Positions 34,710 to 44,401 of a stretch of 64,000 nucleotides of DNA are shown here, one piece after another (position 1 is the first letter of the stretch; every line of letters begins with the position of its first letter). The stretch comes from Rossellomorea sp. y25 (GTDB taxonomy: Bacteria; Bacillota; Bacilli; Bacillales; Bacillaceae_B). The stretch is taken from assembly GCF_038049935.1 (NCBI RefSeq), contig NZ_CP145886.1, positions 2,736,501 through 2,800,500 of the forward strand, given 5' to 3'. The notes under the pieces are model-generated. The model made no database searches. It was not told where the DNA came from and was given only the letters and a program-made list of their open reading frames with translations. Position numbers and translations under genes: made by a program.

Positions 34710-34747
34710 TACTCATAGTGACATTACGATTCGCCACACTATGAGTA
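34710..34747. repeat. Inverted repeat in the ypmA leader
   Basis: TACTCATAGTG (34710-34720) and CACTATGAGTA (34737-34747) are perfect 11-bp arms around 16 bases, between the likely -10 (TATAAT-like near 34760) and ypmA. No T-run follows on the minus strand. It may be an RNA hairpin or an operator. Confidence 0.5.
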
Positions 34748-34834
34748 AGAAACTCTACACACATTATAACAACATTAAAGGCTAATATGGTAGAGGTTAT
34801 CACAAAAACTATATACTAATCGACACTCACTCAG

Positions 34835-34854
34835 GCTGACAGAATTGTCAGCCC
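34835..34854. terminator. Hairpin downstream of the MBL-like gene
   Basis: GGCTGACA/TGTCAGCC, perfect 8-bp stem with a 4-base loop, 17 bases after the stop of the gene at 34872. The T-run exists only on the plus-strand side, so its use as a minus-strand terminator is uncertain. Confidence 0.45.
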
Positions 34855-34871
34855 TTCTTTATTTAATGGGG

Positions 34872-35717
34872 TTAGTTTGTATGGCCATCTTCTTTAAACA
34901 CTCCATCTTCTTGATCAAAAGTCAGCACTTCGTAGTTTCTCTTATTAAATTTAATGGCAATCAATCCATGCTGGCCTGTCAGATACAGGTCAATCCACGC
35001 CTCGTTGATCGCTTCGAGCATTTCACCATTAAGAAGCCTTTCCTTAGAACGATAAAGCAATGCCGTTTGAGGATCGATATGCCTCAGAAGACTATGGGAC
35101 ATGTTTTCAGATTTAGAATGAAGAGGTATTTTCACAATGTTGACATTCTTTAGGGGTTTTGTCAGTAAAACCTCTTCAGAATGCAATGTTTGTGAGCTCA
35201 GCCACAAAAAGCGATGATGATAAAAGGTAATGGAAAAGTCTAATCCTTCTCGTTTCTCATTGCCTTCATGCATTACATTTAGCGCCAACTCTTTCGAAAG
35301 TGAGTAAGACTGATTTTCTTGAATGGTGTGTATGGTATAGGATCCTTTTTCCGGTATAGCTTTAGCTAGAGATCTGCCCACTATTATTTCTTCAATAGAG
35401 TACTTCTCCCCTAACTCAGCAATCATATCCTCATGCACTTCTCTTTTTTCCGTGATGATGATTCCCTTGATGTTGTTAATATGAATTTGATTCAAATAAT
35501 AATATAACTGATTTCTCTCCTGAAGAGGTCCAGTATTGATTAAATAATTTTCCCCAGAAGCTAAATGAAGAACAGCTACCTCTCCTTTTATAACAGGAAG
35601 AAAACTAATCGCATACTCCTCATGTGATACATGTAAATCCACCTGAGGCACTTTCATTCCATAGGCATTTGAAATGACAAGGAGAAAAGATAGCATTGCC
35701 GTTAAGATTACTCTCAT
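34872..35717 (-). CDS. Secreted MBL-fold-like protein with degenerate active site
   Basis: 281 residues from the ATG at 35717 (GGAGG, 7 bases). A signal peptide (1-20: MRVILTAMLSFLLVISNAYG) precedes a fold that recalls the ComEC-type metallo-beta-lactamase domain: 'AVLHLASGENYLINTGP' at 48-64 (normally ..LIDTG..), 'NIKGIIITEKREVHEDMI' at 82-99, where active enzymes have THxHxDH, and 'FLWLSSQ' for the later strand. All usual metal ligands seem missing, so it is probably a pseudoenzyme or a distant relative. Between dinG and ypmA; no B. subtilis counterpart known to me at this site. Confidence 0.6.
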   Translation of the reverse strand: MRVILTAMLSFLLVISNAYGMKVPQVDLHVSHEEYAISFLPVIKGEVAVLHLASGENYLINTGPLQERNQLYYYLNQIHINNIKGIIITEKREVHEDMIAELGEKYSIEEIIVGRSLAKAIPEKGSYTIHTIQENQSYSLSKELALNVMHEGNEKREGLDFSITFYHHRFLWLSSQTLHSEEVLLTKPLKNVNIVKIPLHSKSENMSHSLLRHIDPQTALLYRSKERLLNGEMLEAINEAWIDLYLTGQHGLIAIKFNKRNYEVLTFDQEDGVFKEDGHTN

Positions 35718-35793
35718 TTTCAATCCTCCAGTTTCACATCTACTCTTTAGGTTGTGTTAAAGAGTAAAATTTATCACTGAAGTTTAATCTGTT

Positions 35794-38595
35794 TTAGAGC
35801 CAATCTTCAATCCATGAAACCAAATCAAATAAATCCCCTTCTTTTACTTCCATTGAAGGGATGGACTGCAGGAAAGCCTTTCCGTACCTTGTCGTCATTA
35901 CTCTGCGGTCATACACAATTACGATTCCACGATCACTGCTTCTTCTAATCAGCCTTCCTACCCCTTGTTTGAACCGAATAATGGCTTCAGGTAAAGAGTG
36001 AGAAGAAAATGGATTTTTCCCTTGAGCCTTCAAAATATCTGATTTTGCCTGATTGACAGGCTCGTCTGGTGGAGAAAATGGAAGTCTGACCATGGCAAGA
36101 CAAGAAAGGTCTTCTCCTGGAATGTCTACACCTTCCCAGAAACTACTCGTTCCAAATAAAATAGCCTTATCGAATCGCTGGAAATTCTTTGTCAGTCGTG
36201 TGCGACTTCCTGAGGTGATTCCTTGGGCCATTAATACATATTCCTCTAATAAACCACTTTCTTTCATCAACTCATACGTTTTCCTTAACATATCGTAAGA
36301 GGTGAATAAAATGAGCATTCGACCTTTCGTCGCTTGTGCCACCCCTATTAAATGAGAGCTTATTGCTTCAATATATTCTTCGCTTTGAACTTGCTGTATT
36401 TCAGGGACGTCTGTTGGGACGAATAATCTTGAAACTTCATTGTAGTCAAATGGAGAAGTAAGCTGTACCTGTTTTATCCCCTGGTCGACAAGACCAATCT
36501 CGTTTATGAAGTAATTGAAAGACCCGCTGACGGTAAGGGTAGCTGAAGTCAGGACCACACTTTTCTTTTTGGCAAAAATCTCAGCATGAAGCTTGCGATC
36601 GACGGTAACAGGTTGAGCTTGAATAGAAAGACTGTTTGGTAATGACCTTGTGTCTCCATCAAGCCACAGAACGTGGTTGTTCATTTCTCTTAAAAATACC
36701 GTTTGAAAATTCATTCTCAACTCTGTAAAATCCACTAAAAAGCTGTAGAATTCTTCAATTAAGGCTTTTTCTTTATCAAGGAGTTTTATTTTCTTATCCT
36801 TGATTGTCTCGAGTACCTGCTGGAACTCTCTTTCTACAAACTTCATCCCTGATACGACTCGTTCCATGGCCATGAGAACAGGTTGAAAGTAGCTGCTCTT
36901 CTTCATTTCATCCGTAATTCTCAGCTGTATTTTTTGTACCCCGGTTCTCTTTTTGGCTTTCTTATAGAAAACGCTCGTTAACACTCCAATGGCCTCTTCT
37001 AAGTCATCGTAAAACTGGGCAATACGAGAGTCCAATTCAAATGAATGTGTATTCATTTGAACTGAGTGACTGGAAATAAGCTGATCCAGACGATAAAACA
37101 ACTGTTTTTGGACCAGTGTCCCTAATTGGGAAGTACTAAACTTAATCGAGAGATAATCCATAACGACTCCAAGATGCTGTCTTGCTGACTTCTCCAGATG
37201 ATGAGCCTCATCTATTACTAAGTAATCATAAGGAGGAAGCATGCTGCTATCATTCACCATATCACTCAGAAGCATTGAGTGATTCGTAATGATGATATCT
37301 GCTTCTTGAGCACTCCTTCTTGCGGAGAGATAGAAATCTTTCCCTATCCAAGGATCCTTTGTATGAGGCAGGTGCCAGCCATCATGTTTTAAACGATTCC
37401 AGAACAATTGCCCTCCCGATGTGAGGTTAAGTTCATCCATATCACCGGTCTCTGTTCGTGTCAGCCATACTAAAATCTGCATTTTTGTTAGAACTACATC
37501 ATATTGAGACTCCTTTTCACGGAGAGACTGTTCAAACTTAAACAGGTTTATGTAATGGTTTTTCCCTTTTAGCAGGACGGTTCTGAATGGGATAGGGCTT
37601 ATTTTTTCCAATAATTTAATTTCTTTATGAAGCAATTGCTCTTGCAATTGGATGGTGTATGTACTGATGACCACTCTTTCATGAGAGGTCTTGGCAAACA
37701 TGACCGCAGGCCATAAGTAGCCCAGTGACTTCCCAACCCCTGTTCCTGCTTCAATGACCACATGGCGGCGTTCATGAAAAGCATGTTGAATCTCATTCAT
37801 CATGACCATTTGCTGTTCTCTCTTCTCATAGAAGGGGACATGCTTTGCTAAATGCTCTTCTATATTGGGTTCATCAAAATGGAGCTCTTCAATAGGTGAT
37901 TCATCTTTCATTGAAGCAGCTTTCTTCAGAAGAGCCAGTCCTCGATACACCTCTAACTGTGGTGGAAGGTCTTCTACGTGTTTTTGTTTCTCACTCACAA
38001 TACTGTCAAACAATAAGGAGAGATCACTTTTCAAATGATGAGAAAGCTTGTAAAGCTTCTCGAGTGTGACTAATGGCAGCTTTGACAATTCTTCAATAAA
38101 ATATAGAAGAATTTCGGCTGTCACATAGGCATCACTGTCTGCCTGATGAGGCCTTACATGGCTTAAATCCAATGAATTGGACAGTTCCGTCAATTTAAAA
38201 CTATCTGCCGATGGTAAAGCCACTTTTGCTAACTCTACTGTATCAAAGGCAGGTCCCGTAAATGGATTATAGCCTGCCTCTTCCAGTTCTGCTTGAAGGA
38301 ATGAAAGATCAAATTGAACGTTATGAGCAACAAAAACGCCATGATCCAGCAACTCAAGTATTTTTGGTGCAATTTCATGAAAAGCTGGAGCGTCCTTTAC
38401 CATTTCATCATTGATCCCCGTTAACTCCTCAATAAAAGCAGGAATCGGTTTTCCAGGTGACACAAATGATGTGTATTGATCAATGATTTTTCCGCCTTCT
38501 ATAATAACCGCTGATAGTTGGATGATTTTTTCTCCCTTTTTAGGAGAATTTCCTGTTGTTTCAAGATCGATAACAACCAGTTTAAATGGGTACAT
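35794..38595 (-). CDS. dinG: DinG-type helicase with N-terminal DEDD exonuclease
   Basis: 933 residues from the ATG at 38595. N-terminal DnaQ-like exonuclease (1-180; Asp and Glu of 'VIDLETTGNSP', later 'HNVQFDLSFL', 'HQADSDAYVT'). Helicase core from about 260: Walker A GTGVGKS near 281-287, DEAHHLE near 462, and 'RFKQGVGRLIRRSSDRG' near the end. No cysteine is present between Walker A and B, so the Fe-S cluster of E. coli DinG is absent, as in Staphylococcus. Length matches B. subtilis DinG (931). Confidence 0.95.
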   Translation of the reverse strand: MYPFKLVVIDLETTGNSPKKGEKIIQLSAVIIEGGKIIDQYTSFVSPGKPIPAFIEELTGINDEMVKDAPAFHEIAPKILELLDHGVFVAHNVQFDLSFLQAELEEAGYNPFTGPAFDTVELAKVALPSADSFKLTELSNSLDLSHVRPHQADSDAYVTAEILLYFIEELSKLPLVTLEKLYKLSHHLKSDLSLLFDSIVSEKQKHVEDLPPQLEVYRGLALLKKAASMKDESPIEELHFDEPNIEEHLAKHVPFYEKREQQMVMMNEIQHAFHERRHVVIEAGTGVGKSLGYLWPAVMFAKTSHERVVISTYTIQLQEQLLHKEIKLLEKISPIPFRTVLLKGKNHYINLFKFEQSLREKESQYDVVLTKMQILVWLTRTETGDMDELNLTSGGQLFWNRLKHDGWHLPHTKDPWIGKDFYLSARRSAQEADIIITNHSMLLSDMVNDSSMLPPYDYLVIDEAHHLEKSARQHLGVVMDYLSIKFSTSQLGTLVQKQLFYRLDQLISSHSVQMNTHSFELDSRIAQFYDDLEEAIGVLTSVFYKKAKKRTGVQKIQLRITDEMKKSSYFQPVLMAMERVVSGMKFVEREFQQVLETIKDKKIKLLDKEKALIEEFYSFLVDFTELRMNFQTVFLREMNNHVLWLDGDTRSLPNSLSIQAQPVTVDRKLHAEIFAKKKSVVLTSATLTVSGSFNYFINEIGLVDQGIKQVQLTSPFDYNEVSRLFVPTDVPEIQQVQSEEYIEAISSHLIGVAQATKGRMLILFTSYDMLRKTYELMKESGLLEEYVLMAQGITSGSRTRLTKNFQRFDKAILFGTSSFWEGVDIPGEDLSCLAMVRLPFSPPDEPVNQAKSDILKAQGKNPFSSHSLPEAIIRFKQGVGRLIRRSSDRGIVIVYDRRVMTTRYGKAFLQSIPSMEVKEGDLFDLVSWIEDWL

Positions 38596-38663
38596 GTTAT
38601 TCACTGCCTTTATATAAATCCTACATCATTCTCTTATGATTTCTAAATAAGTGTACCATAAAC

Positions 38664-38702
38664 AAAAAAGCAAGTCTCCTTTTCACAAATTAGAAGACTT
38701 GC
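38664..38702 (-). terminator. Terminator of the panBCD operon
   Basis: GCAAGTCT and AGACTTGC arms with an extended helix, followed on the minus strand by TTTTTTG, 10 bases after the panD stop. Confidence 0.85.
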
Positions 38703-38711
38703 CGATTTCTT

Positions 38712-39095
38712 TTATAGTATAGTCGCTTCAGGTTCTGTTCCGATCATATCTATGATACGGTTCTTTTCTCCCATGATGGCTACTTTCGGGATATGTTCAT
38801 GGACCATTTCTTCTGCTACCATCTTATATGATATGATGATGACAATATCACCCTTTTGCACAAGTCTTGCAGCAGCTCCGTTCAAACATATGACTCCGCT
38901 CCCTCTTTCACCTGGGATAATGTAGGTTTCCAAGCGGGCTCCATTGTTGTTGTTTACAATCTGGACCTTTTCGTTCGCCATCATACCAACTGCATCTAAT
39001 ATATCCTGATCGATTGTAATGCTCCCTACATAATCCAAGTTCGCTTCTGTTACAGTCGCTCTGTGAATTTTACCACTCATCATCGTTCTATACAT
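38712..39095 (-). CDS. panD: Aspartate 1-decarboxylase
   Basis: 127 residues. Self-processing site Gly24-Ser25 ('YVGSITID') yields the pyruvoyl cofactor; '[19 protein letters not shown]' and '[15 protein letters not shown]' are conserved. Makes beta-alanine for pantothenate. Start overlaps the panC stop by 8 bases; third gene of panBCD. Confidence 0.97.
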   Translation of the reverse strand: MYRTMMSGKIHRATVTEANLDYVGSITIDQDILDAVGMMANEKVQIVNNNNGARLETYIIPGERGSGVICLNGAAARLVQKGDIVIIISYKMVAEEMVHEHIPKVAIMGEKNRIIDMIGTEPEATIL

Positions 39096-39957
39096 TTGAA
39101 TCCTCCTCTGGTTCTACACTGATGATTATATTATCAATTAATCTGGCCTGTTGAAATTGAACTGCCAGAGCGATAATGATTTCCCCATGTACGCTAGTCA
39201 GTTCCGTTAGCTCAGGGTAGGAATACACTTCCACATAATCGATTTCCCCGGATGTGTTTTCTTGGACGTTCTTTGAAATCATAGAAATAATGGAATCGGG
39301 ATCCCGCTCCCCATCTTCAATACGATTTTTTGCTTCTTCCAGACTTTGATAAAGAGAAGGAGCTTCCCTTCTTTCTTCTTTTGAGAGATAGACATTTCTT
39401 GAGCTCTTGGCCAACCCATCTTCTTCCCTCACTGTTGGTACCCTCACAATTTCAACCGGAAAGAAATAATCGCTTACTAACCCTTCCACTACTGCAACCT
39501 GCTGGGCATCCTTCAGTCCGAAATACGCTCTGGTAGGCTGAATAAGGTGAAATAATTTAGTCAAAACGGTTACCACTCCGTCAAAATGCCCTTCCCGTTT
39601 TCGTCCGCACAGTACTTCTACCCGCTCTATCACACTCATGGTAACAGATTGCTCCCCTTTATACATTTCATCTACTTCAGGAATAAAGAGTATATCAACC
39701 CCAACATTCTTTGCTAATTCTGTATCTCTTTCAACATTACGGGGGTAGCGGTCGAAGTCTTCATTCGGACCGAACTGCAGGGGGTTTACAAAGATACTCA
39801 TCACGACAGTATCGTTATTATTCCTGGCTTCCTCCGCTAGAGTCAAGTGCCCTTCATGAAGGTATCCCATTGTAGGAACATAACCGATAGAGGATCCTGA
39901 ATTCTTTACTTGTTGTATCATACGCTGCAAATCTTGTATTTTCGTAATCACTTTCAT
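39088..39957 (-). CDS. panC: Pantothenate synthetase
   Basis: 289 residues. Nucleotidyltransferase fold with '[11 protein letters not shown]' at 28-38 (HIGH-like), '[12 protein letters not shown]' and 'KSSRNVYLS' near 189 (KMSKS-like). Joins pantoate and beta-alanine with ATP. ATG overlaps the panB stop (ATGA). Confidence 0.97.
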   Translation of the reverse strand: MKVITKIQDLQRMIQQVKNSGSSIGYVPTMGYLHEGHLTLAEEARNNNDTVVMSIFVNPLQFGPNEDFDRYPRNVERDTELAKNVGVDILFIPEVDEMYKGEQSVTMSVIERVEVLCGRKREGHFDGVVTVLTKLFHLIQPTRAYFGLKDAQQVAVVEGLVSDYFFPVEIVRVPTVREEDGLAKSSRNVYLSKEERREAPSLYQSLEEAKNRIEDGERDPDSIISMISKNVQENTSGEIDYVEVYSYPELTELTSVHGEIIIALAVQFQQARLIDNIIISVEPEEDSNV

Positions 39958-40793
39958 TTTTTCATTCCACCATAGAGAGCATCCAATTCTTCATCACGCA
40001 TCGTAAAGGAATGGTCTTCTGTCGGGAAGCTACCCCCTTTAACTTCTTCTATATAGGTTTTTATGCTGTTATGAATGACTTCTGACGCGTTGCTGTATTG
40101 TTTGACAAACTTAGGCACACGATTCACTCCGTATGTTACAAGATCGTGGAACACTAACACTTGCCCATCGGTTTCACTGCCTGCCCCAATACCAATCGTC
40201 GGTATCGTTAATGCTTCTGAAATCTCTTTGGCTATTTGCTTTGGTACACACTCTAATACAAGTGAAAAAGCACCTGCCTGTTCACATTTAATGGCATCAT
40301 CGATCAACTTTTTGGCTGTGTCGGCTGTTTTCCCTTGTACTTTATATCCTCCAAGGACACCGACGGATTGAGGGGTCAAACCTAAATGAGCCATAACGGG
40401 TATGCCGGCGCTCGTTAGGGAATGAATACGATCGATCACATGATCTCCCCCCTCAACCTTCACAGCGTGAGATCCTCCCTGTTGAAGAATCTGTGCCGCA
40501 GTTTTAAGAGTTTCATCTCTGGACAAGTGGTACGACATAAACGGCATATCGGTGACGATAAAGGTATTTTTTGCCCCTCTTTTTACGGCTTTCGTATGAT
40601 GTATCATATCTTCAACTGTAACTGGTACCGTTGAGTCATAACCCAATACCACCATTCCGAGGCTGTCACCTACAAGAATGACATCAATACCCGCTTCTTC
40701 TGCTATCTTGGCACTTGGAAAATCATACGCTGTAAGCATTGAAATCTTTTCTCTCTTATTCTTCATCTTAAGAAAATCTGTTGTTTGTTTCAT
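39954..40793 (-). CDS. panB: 3-methyl-2-oxobutanoate hydroxymethyltransferase
   Basis: 279 residues, a TIM barrel with '[28 protein letters not shown]' at the N-terminus (metal Asp in GDS), 'DMPFMSY', 'KVEGG', 'AHLGLTPQS' and '[18 protein letters not shown]'. First step of pantoate synthesis, using methylene-tetrahydrofolate. First gene of panBCD, preceded by a leader with an internal terminator. Confidence 0.97.
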   Translation of the reverse strand: MKQTTDFLKMKNKREKISMLTAYDFPSAKIAEEAGIDVILVGDSLGMVVLGYDSTVPVTVEDMIHHTKAVKRGAKNTFIVTDMPFMSYHLSRDETLKTAAQILQQGGSHAVKVEGGDHVIDRIHSLTSAGIPVMAHLGLTPQSVGVLGGYKVQGKTADTAKKLIDDAIKCEQAGAFSLVLECVPKQIAKEISEALTIPTIGIGAGSETDGQVLVFHDLVTYGVNRVPKFVKQYSNASEVIHNSIKTYIEEVKGGSFPTEDHSFTMRDEELDALYGGMKK

Positions 40794-41003
40794 AATGTCC
40801 TCCTTCTTTTCAGTCAGAGGTGACGAAACGAAATGAAAGCACTTTCATTATAGAAATAAAAAAACCTTCTGAATAAATGACAGAAGGATCATAAGTGTTT
40901 AGTATCATTGTTTCGACCCTCTGTCCCAGTCCACAATGGATCAAGGCAGAAATTGTATTAAAAGCTGAACGTGCGTAGAGGTGCAGTTCCAAGGATACTG
41001 CCC
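40794..41003 (-). promoter_or_regulatory. panB 5' leader with attenuator-type terminator (pan-motif candidate)
   Basis: About 210 bases of untranslated leader from the inferred start near 41003. It contains a GCAGT/ACTGC hairpin at the 5' end, a CATTGT/ACAATG helix with inner GAC/GTC, then a perfect intrinsic terminator at 40858-40887 (CCTTCTG, 9-base loop, CAGAAGG, seven T) before panB. A terminator inside a leader implies regulated read-through. The pan RNA motif described upstream of panB in Firmicutes is the obvious candidate, but I cannot check the consensus. No T-box signature is seen. Confidence 0.55.
40834..40847. promoter_or_regulatory. cre-like palindrome in the panB leader
   Basis: TGAAAGCACTTTCA matches the CcpA-binding consensus TGWAANCGNTNWCA in all positions except the central G. 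It is part of an 18-base dyad (40832-40849). It lies after the leader terminator and 40 bases from panB, in transcribed DNA, where CcpA could act as a roadblock. Confidence 0.4.
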
Positions 41004-41009
41004 AATGAG

Positions 41010-41018
41010 ATTATACCA
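41010..41018 (-). promoter_or_regulatory. Extended -10 promoter of panBCD
   Basis: TGGTATAAT on the minus strand: a perfect TATAAT (41010-41015) with the TG extension. No good -35 is seen at 17-18 bases, which fits an extended -10 promoter. It follows directly after the birA terminator. Confidence 0.6.
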
Positions 41019-41019
41019 T

Positions 41020-41061
41020 AAAAAAACGAGATGGAAGTAATCGTTTAGCATCCACCTCGTT
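41020..41061 (-). terminator. Terminator of birA
   Basis: AACGAGGTGGA pairs with TCCATCTCGTT (minus strand, one G-U), followed by seven T. Ends the ypjD-to-birA operon. Confidence 0.88.
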
Positions 41062-41066
41062 TCCCC

Positions 41067-42050
41067 TTAAATATTCACTTCAATATCCGCTGAATAAATT
41101 TGATGAACGGTTCCTGTTGTGTCTTCAATCTTTAGAACTCCTTCATCCGTTATTCCTAATGCTCTACCTTCAATCGTTCCATTGATGGTACGGGCACGGA
41201 TTTTCTTCCCGATACTGATTGCATAACTCTCCCATAACAGCTTGATCGGTGTAAAACCTTCTTTCATATAGATAGAATAAAGGGCTTCAATTCGTTCTAA
41301 CACCTTTTGAACAATTTCTGATCTTGAAAGGGTATCTCCTTGTTCAATGGCCAGTGAGGTTGCAATCGTCTGAAGTTCATCAGGAAAGTGTTCCTTTGTG
41401 TGATTTACATTCATGCCGATACCGATGATAATGGAATTTATTTTATCAGATTCCGCTTGCAGTTCCGTCAATATTCCCGTCACTTTCTTTCCGTCAATAA
41501 GAATATCATTCGGCCATTTGATTTGGGGATGAAGATCTGTTGCTTCTTCGATCGCTTGAACGACGGCAACTGCAGTAATGAGCGTAAACTGCGGGGCCTT
41601 TTGGGGTGGAAGAAGGGGTTTTAAGATCAGACTCATCCAAATTCCCGTTCCCTTTGATGAGTGCCACTCTCTCATTAACCTTCCTCTTCCGGCTGTTTGT
41701 TCGTCAGAAATGACTAACGTACCCTCTGCCGCTCCGTCGCCCGCAAGCACATGAGCGATGCGCTGTGTACTTTGAACTGACTCCTCATAGTGGATCACTC
41801 TGCCTAACGTTTTCGTTTGTAATCCCAATCGGATCTTACTTTCTGTCACACTATCAGGGGTTTCAATAATGCGATATCCTTTTTTTCTTACGGCTTCTAA
41901 CACAAAACCTTCTTTACGAAGTTCTTCAATATGCTTCCAAATGGCCGTTCTTGAACATCCTGCTATTTCAGCCAATGCTTGTCCGGATAGAAAATCCTGA
42001 TCCGATTCAGACAAAGCGTGAAGCAGTTTCTTCTTTATAGTCGATTGCAT
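41067..42050 (-). CDS. birA: Biotin-protein ligase and biotin operon repressor
   Basis: 327 residues from the ATG at 42050. N-terminal winged helix (about 1-60: 'LSGQALAEIAGCSRTAIWKHIEELRKEGF'), central ligase with GRGRLMREW at 121-129 (biotinyl-AMP loop) and 'KWPNDILIDGKKVTGIL' with the catalytic Lys, and a C-terminal SH3-like domain. Transfers biotin to carboxylases and represses biotin genes. Overlaps the cca stop by 16 bases. Confidence 0.96.
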   Translation of the reverse strand: MQSTIKKKLLHALSESDQDFLSGQALAEIAGCSRTAIWKHIEELRKEGFVLEAVRKKGYRIIETPDSVTESKIRLGLQTKTLGRVIHYEESVQSTQRIAHVLAGDGAAEGTLVISDEQTAGRGRLMREWHSSKGTGIWMSLILKPLLPPQKAPQFTLITAVAVVQAIEEATDLHPQIKWPNDILIDGKKVTGILTELQAESDKINSIIIGIGMNVNHTKEHFPDELQTIATSLAIEQGDTLSRSEIVQKVLERIEALYSIYMKEGFTPIKLLWESYAISIGKKIRARTINGTIEGRALGITDEGVLKIEDTTGTVHQIYSADIEVNI

Positions 42051-43231
42051 GTCTGTAGCCACCTCCTAATCGCTTCTTTATCGTTATTAATTGTTCCAGT
42101 TATAATCGCGGATTCAATTTCAGCCAAAAGTTCCTTCATCCATGGACCACCCTTTTTGTTTGCCCATGTCATCAAGTCATTTCCTGTTACATCCAGCTGC
42201 TGTCTCGATGTAATCGCTAAAGAATGATATTCTTCCTTCACCGCTTCTACAGAAGAAACCGGTGTGGATTCTATGCATTCATAGACTTTCTCAACGTTAA
42301 TGGCTGCTTCCAAACCTGCACGATAAAGTAAAGGCTTAGACCAGCCGGATTTCCTTCTTAACTGAAGAATTTCAAGCTCATTTGAACGATCCCTTACTGT
42401 TTTCGTCGGGAGTCTCCAGCCTTTAAGAAATCCCTGGGGATCAGGATCTCCAATGCATGCTAAAAGAAGTAACCATACTTGGTCCTTATTTATGCCTTCT
42501 AATTGTGGAAGATCCGCAACCTGTTGAAGAGCATCTTTATGTTGAGTGAAATGAGGGAGTTCAGTATATAGGTTGGTACGAACAAGGAGGGTGAGCGCTT
42601 TTCGTTTCCATTTACCTCCGGCGATCTTCTCGAATTCCATCGTTTTTCTTTCAACGGCGATATGCTTTAGCAGTTTGGAGTGCTCCTTTAAAGCATTCAG
42701 TGTCCCAGACTCGATCTTGAAGCCTAATTGACTGACAAAGCGGACTCCCCTCATCATACGAAGGGCGTCTTCTGTAAACCTTAAATCCGGTGATCCCACT
42801 GTTCTGATCATTCCGTTATGTATGTCTTCCCGTCCATTAAAAGGATCAAATATCCTACCCCGTCCATCCATTGCGATACTATTCATCGTAAAATCACGGC
42901 GCTCCAGATCCCCTTCTAATGAACGGATGAATTCCACCTTATCTGGTCTTCTAAAGTCAGCATATGTAGATTCTGTTCTGAATGTAGTGATTTCATATTC
43001 CCTTCCATCATCAATGACCAGGATGGTTCCGTGTTCAATACCTAAATCAATCGTCTTCGGAAAGATCTCCTTTAATTCTTGAGGATAGGCAGACGTCGCG
43101 ATATCTACGTCATTAATGGGCTTATTCAGCAAGTAATCCCTAACAGAGCCTCCAACGAAATATGCTTCGAACCCTGCTCTTTCAATTTTCTTTAAAACTG
43201 GTACGGCTTCTTGAAATATAGACGGTAACAT
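42035..43231 (-). CDS. cca: CCA tRNA nucleotidyltransferase
   Basis: 398 residues. Class II nucleotidyltransferase head: GGSVRD at 27-32, catalytic DVD at 41-43, 'RRDFTMNSIAMD' and 'DALRMMRGVRF', followed by a helical body and tail. Adds and repairs the 3' CCA of tRNAs. In the ypjD-dapB-mgsA-bshB1-bshA-cca-birA operon order of B. subtilis. Length is normal. Confidence 0.97.
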   Translation of the reverse strand: MLPSIFQEAVPVLKKIERAGFEAYFVGGSVRDYLLNKPINDVDIATSAYPQELKEIFPKTIDLGIEHGTILVIDDGREYEITTFRTESTYADFRRPDKVEFIRSLEGDLERRDFTMNSIAMDGRGRIFDPFNGREDIHNGMIRTVGSPDLRFTEDALRMMRGVRFVSQLGFKIESGTLNALKEHSKLLKHIAVERKTMEFEKIAGGKWKRKALTLLVRTNLYTELPHFTQHKDALQQVADLPQLEGINKDQVWLLLLACIGDPDPQGFLKGWRLPTKTVRDRSNELEILQLRRKSGWSKPLLYRAGLEAAINVEKVYECIESTPVSSVEAVKEEYHSLAITSRQQLDVTGNDLMTWANKKGGPWMKELLAEIESAIITGTINNDKEAIRRWLQTCNRL

Positions 43232-43275
43232 TTTTTACACCTGCTTTACTCAGATCTTTACCTTCCGACTGTTTA

Positions 43276-44397
43276 TTATAGAAGCTCTTGGTAGATCTGT
43301 TCATACTCTTTGACAATCTTGCTGGAGTGAAATTTAGTTCTCGCCGTTTGTAGTGCATTCCGCGAGAGTTCATTATGAAGCTTCTCATCTGTCAGTAATT
43401 CCAACGACTTTTCTGCAACCTGAGAGACGTTCCCGATTTCACATATAAAGCCATTGTATCCGTCCTCAATTACTTCAGGAATGCCTCCTACATTCGTCCC
43501 AATGCTCGGCACGCCGCAAGCCATTGCCTCCAGGGCTACCAATCCAAAGCTTTCTTTTTCTGAAAGCAGCAGCTTAATATCACTAATCGAATAAAGTTCT
43601 TCTAAATTATCCTGTTTTCCAAGGAACAGGACTCGATCCTCTAATCCGAGTTCTCTCACCTGTTTGCAAATCACCGTCATTTCAGGTCCGTCCCCAACAA
43701 GGAGAAGTTTGGCGGGAATCTCGTTTTGTATAAGGTTGAATGCAGCTACAACATCTGTTACCCTTTTCACGCCGCGAAAGTTGGAAACATGGATAATGAC
43801 CTTTTCATAGTCTTTAATTCCATATTCATTTCTAAGATGCTGAGAATCTACCGCCTTATACACTCTCTCGTCTATGAAATTATAGACCGTTTGAATTTCT
43901 TTATCCGGTTGGATTAAATCATTGGTTTGTTTCACCAAAGCGGAAGAAACCGCAGTGACCACATCAGACTTTTCAATACCGAAACGAATCGCTTTTGTTA
44001 AAGAAGGATCATAACCAAGTACGGTAATATCGGTGCCGTGCAGGGTGGTAACAATCTTTACATCTTTACCAGACATTTGCTTACCCAAAATGGCACAGAC
44101 TGCATGTGGGATCGCATAATGCACATGAAGAATGTCCAGTTTCTCACGTTCTATAATTTCTGCCATTTTATTCGCCAGTGCTATATCGTAAGGTGGATAT
44201 TGAAAAACTGAATACTGACTCACTTCCACTTGATGAAAGTATATGTTGTGATACATTTTATTTAACCGAAATGGAATGCTCGAGGTAATAAAGTGAATTT
44301 CATGGCCTTTCTCTGCTAATAATTTACCCAGTTCCGTAGCTACTACGCCTGAGCCACCAACGGTGGGATAGCAGGTAATTCCTATTTTCATTTTCAT
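43276..44397 (-). CDS. bshA: Bacillithiol glycosyltransferase BshA
   Basis: 373 residues, GT-B fold (family 4): '[19 protein letters not shown]' at the N-terminus and '[30 protein letters not shown]' with the E-x7-E site for UDP-GlcNAc. First step of bacillithiol synthesis: UDP-GlcNAc plus L-malate to GlcNAc-malate. Next to bshB1, which removes the acetyl group. ATG at 44397, 4 bases after the bshB1 stop. Confidence 0.97.
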   Translation of the reverse strand: MKMKIGITCYPTVGGSGVVATELGKLLAEKGHEIHFITSSIPFRLNKMYHNIYFHQVEVSQYSVFQYPPYDIALANKMAEIIEREKLDILHVHYAIPHAVCAILGKQMSGKDVKIVTTLHGTDITVLGYDPSLTKAIRFGIEKSDVVTAVSSALVKQTNDLIQPDKEIQTVYNFIDERVYKAVDSQHLRNEYGIKDYEKVIIHVSNFRGVKRVTDVVAAFNLIQNEIPAKLLLVGDGPEMTVICKQVRELGLEDRVLFLGKQDNLEELYSISDIKLLLSEKESFGLVALEAMACGVPSIGTNVGGIPEVIEDGYNGFICEIGNVSQVAEKSLELLTDEKLHNELSRNALQTARTKFHSSKIVKEYEQIYQELL

Positions 44398-44401
44398 ACC
44401 A

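Noticed and set aside
40810..40992. 60-codon minus-strand frame upstream of panB
   Set aside because: It spans the leader hairpins and the intrinsic terminator and has no ribosome binding site.
40794..41003. T-box riboswitch in the panB leader
   Set aside because: No AGNNGG, specifier loop pattern or UGGNACCGCG-type sequence was seen.
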